Below are positions 7,226 through 8,484 of a stretch of 8,484 bases of DNA, in pieces. A program made the position numbers and the translations under genes. The notes beneath the pieces are model-generated. The model had not been told where the DNA came from and made no database searches. It worked only from the letters and a program-made list of their open reading frames with translations. This stretch comes from Salinimicrobium sp964572365. GTDB lineage: Bacteria > Bacteroidota > Bacteroidia > Flavobacteriales > Flavobacteriaceae. Positions within the stretch are counted from its first letter, which is position 1. Every line of letters begins with the position of its first letter. Where the stretch lies: NCBI GenBank assembly GCA_964572365.1, contig CAZNFK010000094.1:1-8484 (forward strand), written 5' to 3'.

Positions 7226-7234
7226 CTCCTCCTC
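7226..7234 (-). promoter_or_regulatory. Strong Shine-Dalgarno of the TPR lipoprotein gene
   Basis: On the minus strand GAGGAGGAG lies two bases before the ATG, so the AGGAGG core is at a workable distance. It stands out because the other genes in the window have weak or no such site, and Bacteroidetes rarely depend on one. It suggests high translation and supports the chosen start. Confidence 0.7.
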
Positions 7235-7251
7235 ATTTGATCTTCAATTTA

Positions 7252-7273
7252 AATTTACTGTAATTTACTGTAA
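7252..7273. repeat. Tandem 10-base dyads TTTACTGTAA upstream of the TPR gene
   Basis: TTTACTGTAA occurs twice in direct tandem (7254-7263 and 7264-7273), with period 10 kept over 22 bases. Each copy is close to a palindrome, TTTAC-T-GTAAA. The pair lies 29-50 bases upstream of the minus-strand start codon. One helical turn of spacing would put two identical half sites on the same face of DNA, as in an operator; this is inference. No clear promoter boxes were found around it. Confidence 0.55.
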
Positions 7274-7343
7274 ATCAGCCCTCAATATTACTTAAAAGTA
7301 TTTTTCTGAAGGTTCTCTGTTTAGTTCTGAATTTAAACCTGTT

Positions 7344-8294
7344 CTACTCTTTTTTATCTTCAAGCCGAAGGAAACGGGCTGCATTGTTATAAAAAATATC
7401 TTTTTTCTGCTCTTTAGTCAAAAATGGCGCCTGCTGAATGGCTTCCACAGCAGCACCGATCTTTTCGGGCCAGACCATTTGGTCTGAGCCAAACATGATC
7501 CTTTTGCCGAGCCCGGCGCGCACAAATTTTTCCAGGTGATCATAGAAGGCTGCGCGCGGGACCACCCAGGTGATGGTGGATACATCGGCATAGAGTTGAG
7601 GGTACTGGTACATCATGGCGATCATTTCTTCAGCATAGGGATAGCCGGCATTTTCAACGAACAACCTCAGCTTCGGATATTTTTTAAGCACATCTTCCAG
7701 CAGTAAAGGATTACCGGCAGCCGACCTGAAATGAGGCGTATAAGGCCCGATTCCCAAAGTGTGGATGAGTACCGGAAGGTCACGTTCTTCAGCCAGTTTA
7801 AAATAAGGATCCAACGCAGGATCATTGGGAGCAATCCCACTTAGCTGCACCCCAATTTCTCCCATTGCGGTAAATCTACCCTGTTCGTATTCCTGCTTCA
7901 GTTTCTTAAGATGAGCCTCACCCGGTTCCAGAATAAAAGGGGATGCAATAAAACGCTCTGGAGCAGACCTCTTCCATTCCTGCACGGCTGCCCAATCTAC
8001 CCCACTCAAAAAAGCTTTTTCAATAGTAAGACTGTCCATTTTTTCAATGGTGCGGTTCATGAGCTCACCTGAGTTAACGATTGCCCGACCGTCGCCTTCG
8101 CAAGGTTCAGGACGGCAAAGGGAAGGGATTCCGGGAGGCACCTCGTGGGGCAGGCCGGTGTGCAGGTGCATATCAATGATGGGACCGGAGTATTTTTCAG
8201 GATTTGGGATTGGAAGATCATTTTGCGCAGAGACTGTATGACCAATGAACCCAAACAAGATCAGAAAGCCGGATATCAAAACCTCTCTTTTCAT
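7344..8294 (-). CDS. Secreted TIM-barrel amidohydrolase (Amidohydro_2/COG2159-like)
   Basis: A 316-aa exported metal-dependent hydrolase or decarboxylase-type protein. Residues 1-23 are a Sec signal peptide (MKRE, hydrophobic core, cleavage likely after TVSA). The barrel has the beta-1 HxH motif DMHLH (His43, His45), GEIG (Glu146), LIHTLG (His178 at beta-5) and the beta-8 Asp271 in FGSDQMVWP. At beta-6, where relatives I recall have a His before AGYP, this protein has VENAGYP (Asn215), so that active-site residue appears replaced. The C-terminal YNNAARFLRL is typical of the family. I chose the ATG at 8294 because it gives an intact signal peptide and has GAAGG just upstream, although the spacing is short; the longer frame would need a TTG start at 8345 and would spoil the signal peptide. 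The substrate is unknown. It reads toward the TPR lipoprotein gene, 120 bases away, so co-transcription is possible. Confidence 0.9.
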   Translation of the reverse strand: MKREVLISGFLILFGFIGHTVSAQNDLPIPNPEKYSGPIIDMHLHTGLPHEVPPGIPSLCRPEPCEGDGRAIVNSGELMNRTIEKMDSLTIEKAFLSGVDWAAVQEWKRSAPERFIASPFILEPGEAHLKKLKQEYEQGRFTAMGEIGVQLSGIAPNDPALDPYFKLAEERDLPVLIHTLGIGPYTPHFRSAAGNPLLLEDVLKKYPKLRLFVENAGYPYAEEMIAMMYQYPQLYADVSTITWVVPRAAFYDHLEKFVRAGLGKRIMFGSDQMVWPEKIGAAVEAIQQAPFLTKEQKKDIFYNNAARFLRLEDKKE

Positions 8295-8327
8295 AGCCTT
8301 CAGATTTAATTTGCTAACAACTCCCTT

Positions 8328-8359
8328 AAAGTTACTGAAAATCAAAAAGTTACAGAAAA
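8328..8359. repeat. Direct repeat AAAGTTACWGAAAA upstream of the amidohydrolase
   Basis: AAAGTTACTGAAAA (8328-8341) and AAAGTTACAGAAAA (8346-8359) differ at one base and are 18 bases apart, centred about 50 bases upstream of the minus-strand start codon. The position suits a regulatory site. The core GTTACTG resembles the TTTACTGTAA pair in front of the TPR gene. Confidence 0.45.
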
Positions 8360-8430
8360 ATTGATATGAAGTTTTTTAAATTTCCCCTGTCTGTTCGAGT
8401 AGTTTTTATGAAACGCGGTGAGCAAAAAGG

Positions 8431-8476
8431 TGTATCGAGAACAGAGGCTACTCTGGGATCCCTTGTTCTCGATACA
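8431..8476. repeat. Perfect 13-base inverted repeat near the window end
   Basis: TGTATCGAGAACA (8431-8443) and TGTTCTCGATACA (8464-8476) are exact reverse complements around 20 bases that hold a nested CAGAG/CTCTG stem (8442-8446, 8451-8455) and the palindrome GGGATCCC (8455-8462). The element is followed by AATTTC, not a proper T-tract. It is most likely another dispersed palindrome family. It could also terminate or process a transcript from a gene beyond the window edge. Confidence 0.7.
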
Positions 8477-8484
8477 ATTTCAAA

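Noticed and set aside
6339..7295. 318-codon open frame on the plus strand opposite the TPR gene
   Set aside because: It is antisense to a protein with a lipobox, a strong Shine-Dalgarno and TPR motifs. Its translation shows no domain, and long antisense frames are common opposite such genes.
8295..8345. Upstream TTG start extending the amidohydrolase by 17 residues
   Set aside because: The extension puts polar and charged residues ahead of an otherwise ideal signal peptide, and a downstream ATG with GAAGG is available.

Overview
The window looks like ordinary chromosomal DNA from a marine-type member of the Bacteroidetes, most likely the family Flavobacteriaceae, with moderate GC for that group. 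The evidence is the protein character (a GhrA-type reductase, a clade 2 catalase and a CKN-type lipoprotein), mostly weak or absent Shine-Dalgarno sequences, and intergenic palindromes and 7-base repeats of a kind I associate with flavobacterial genomes. The taxonomic call is an inference; no rRNA or marker gene is present.

Layout. Positions 78-2917 hold three closely spaced plus-strand genes that could form one operon: an acyl-CoA dehydrogenase of the glutaryl-CoA dehydrogenase/ACX4 branch with an unusual N-terminal extension, a GhrA-like glyoxylate/hydroxypyruvate reductase, and a small universal stress protein whose ATP-binding signature is eroded. A 365-base gap (2918-3282) follows, with two different palindromic repeat elements and no credible gene. 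Next is a full-length large-subunit catalase (katE type, 713 aa) with its C-terminal PfpI/DJ-1-like domain. A strong hairpin with complementary A/T-rich flanks lies between the convergent catalase and the next gene, and probably terminates both. On the minus strand are a 576-aa TPR lipoprotein (5493-7223) with an unusual set of His and Cys residues, and upstream of it a secreted amidohydrolase (7344-8294). The last bases hold a third, perfect 13-base inverted repeat.

How the genes relate. The left block is central metabolism (oxidation of a short acyl-CoA, reduction of 2-oxoacids) plus stress proteins (Usp, catalase). The right block is two exported proteins that read in the same direction and each carry tandem TTACTG-like motifs just upstream of the start codon; a shared regulator is possible but unproven.

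I see no phage, transposase, CRISPR, tRNA, rRNA, toxin-antitoxin or defence gene. I cannot point to a complete new multi-gene system. The best leads are the His/Cys-rich TPR lipoprotein, the amidohydrolase whose usual beta-6 His appears replaced, and the acyl-CoA dehydrogenase lacking the glutarate-binding Arg.
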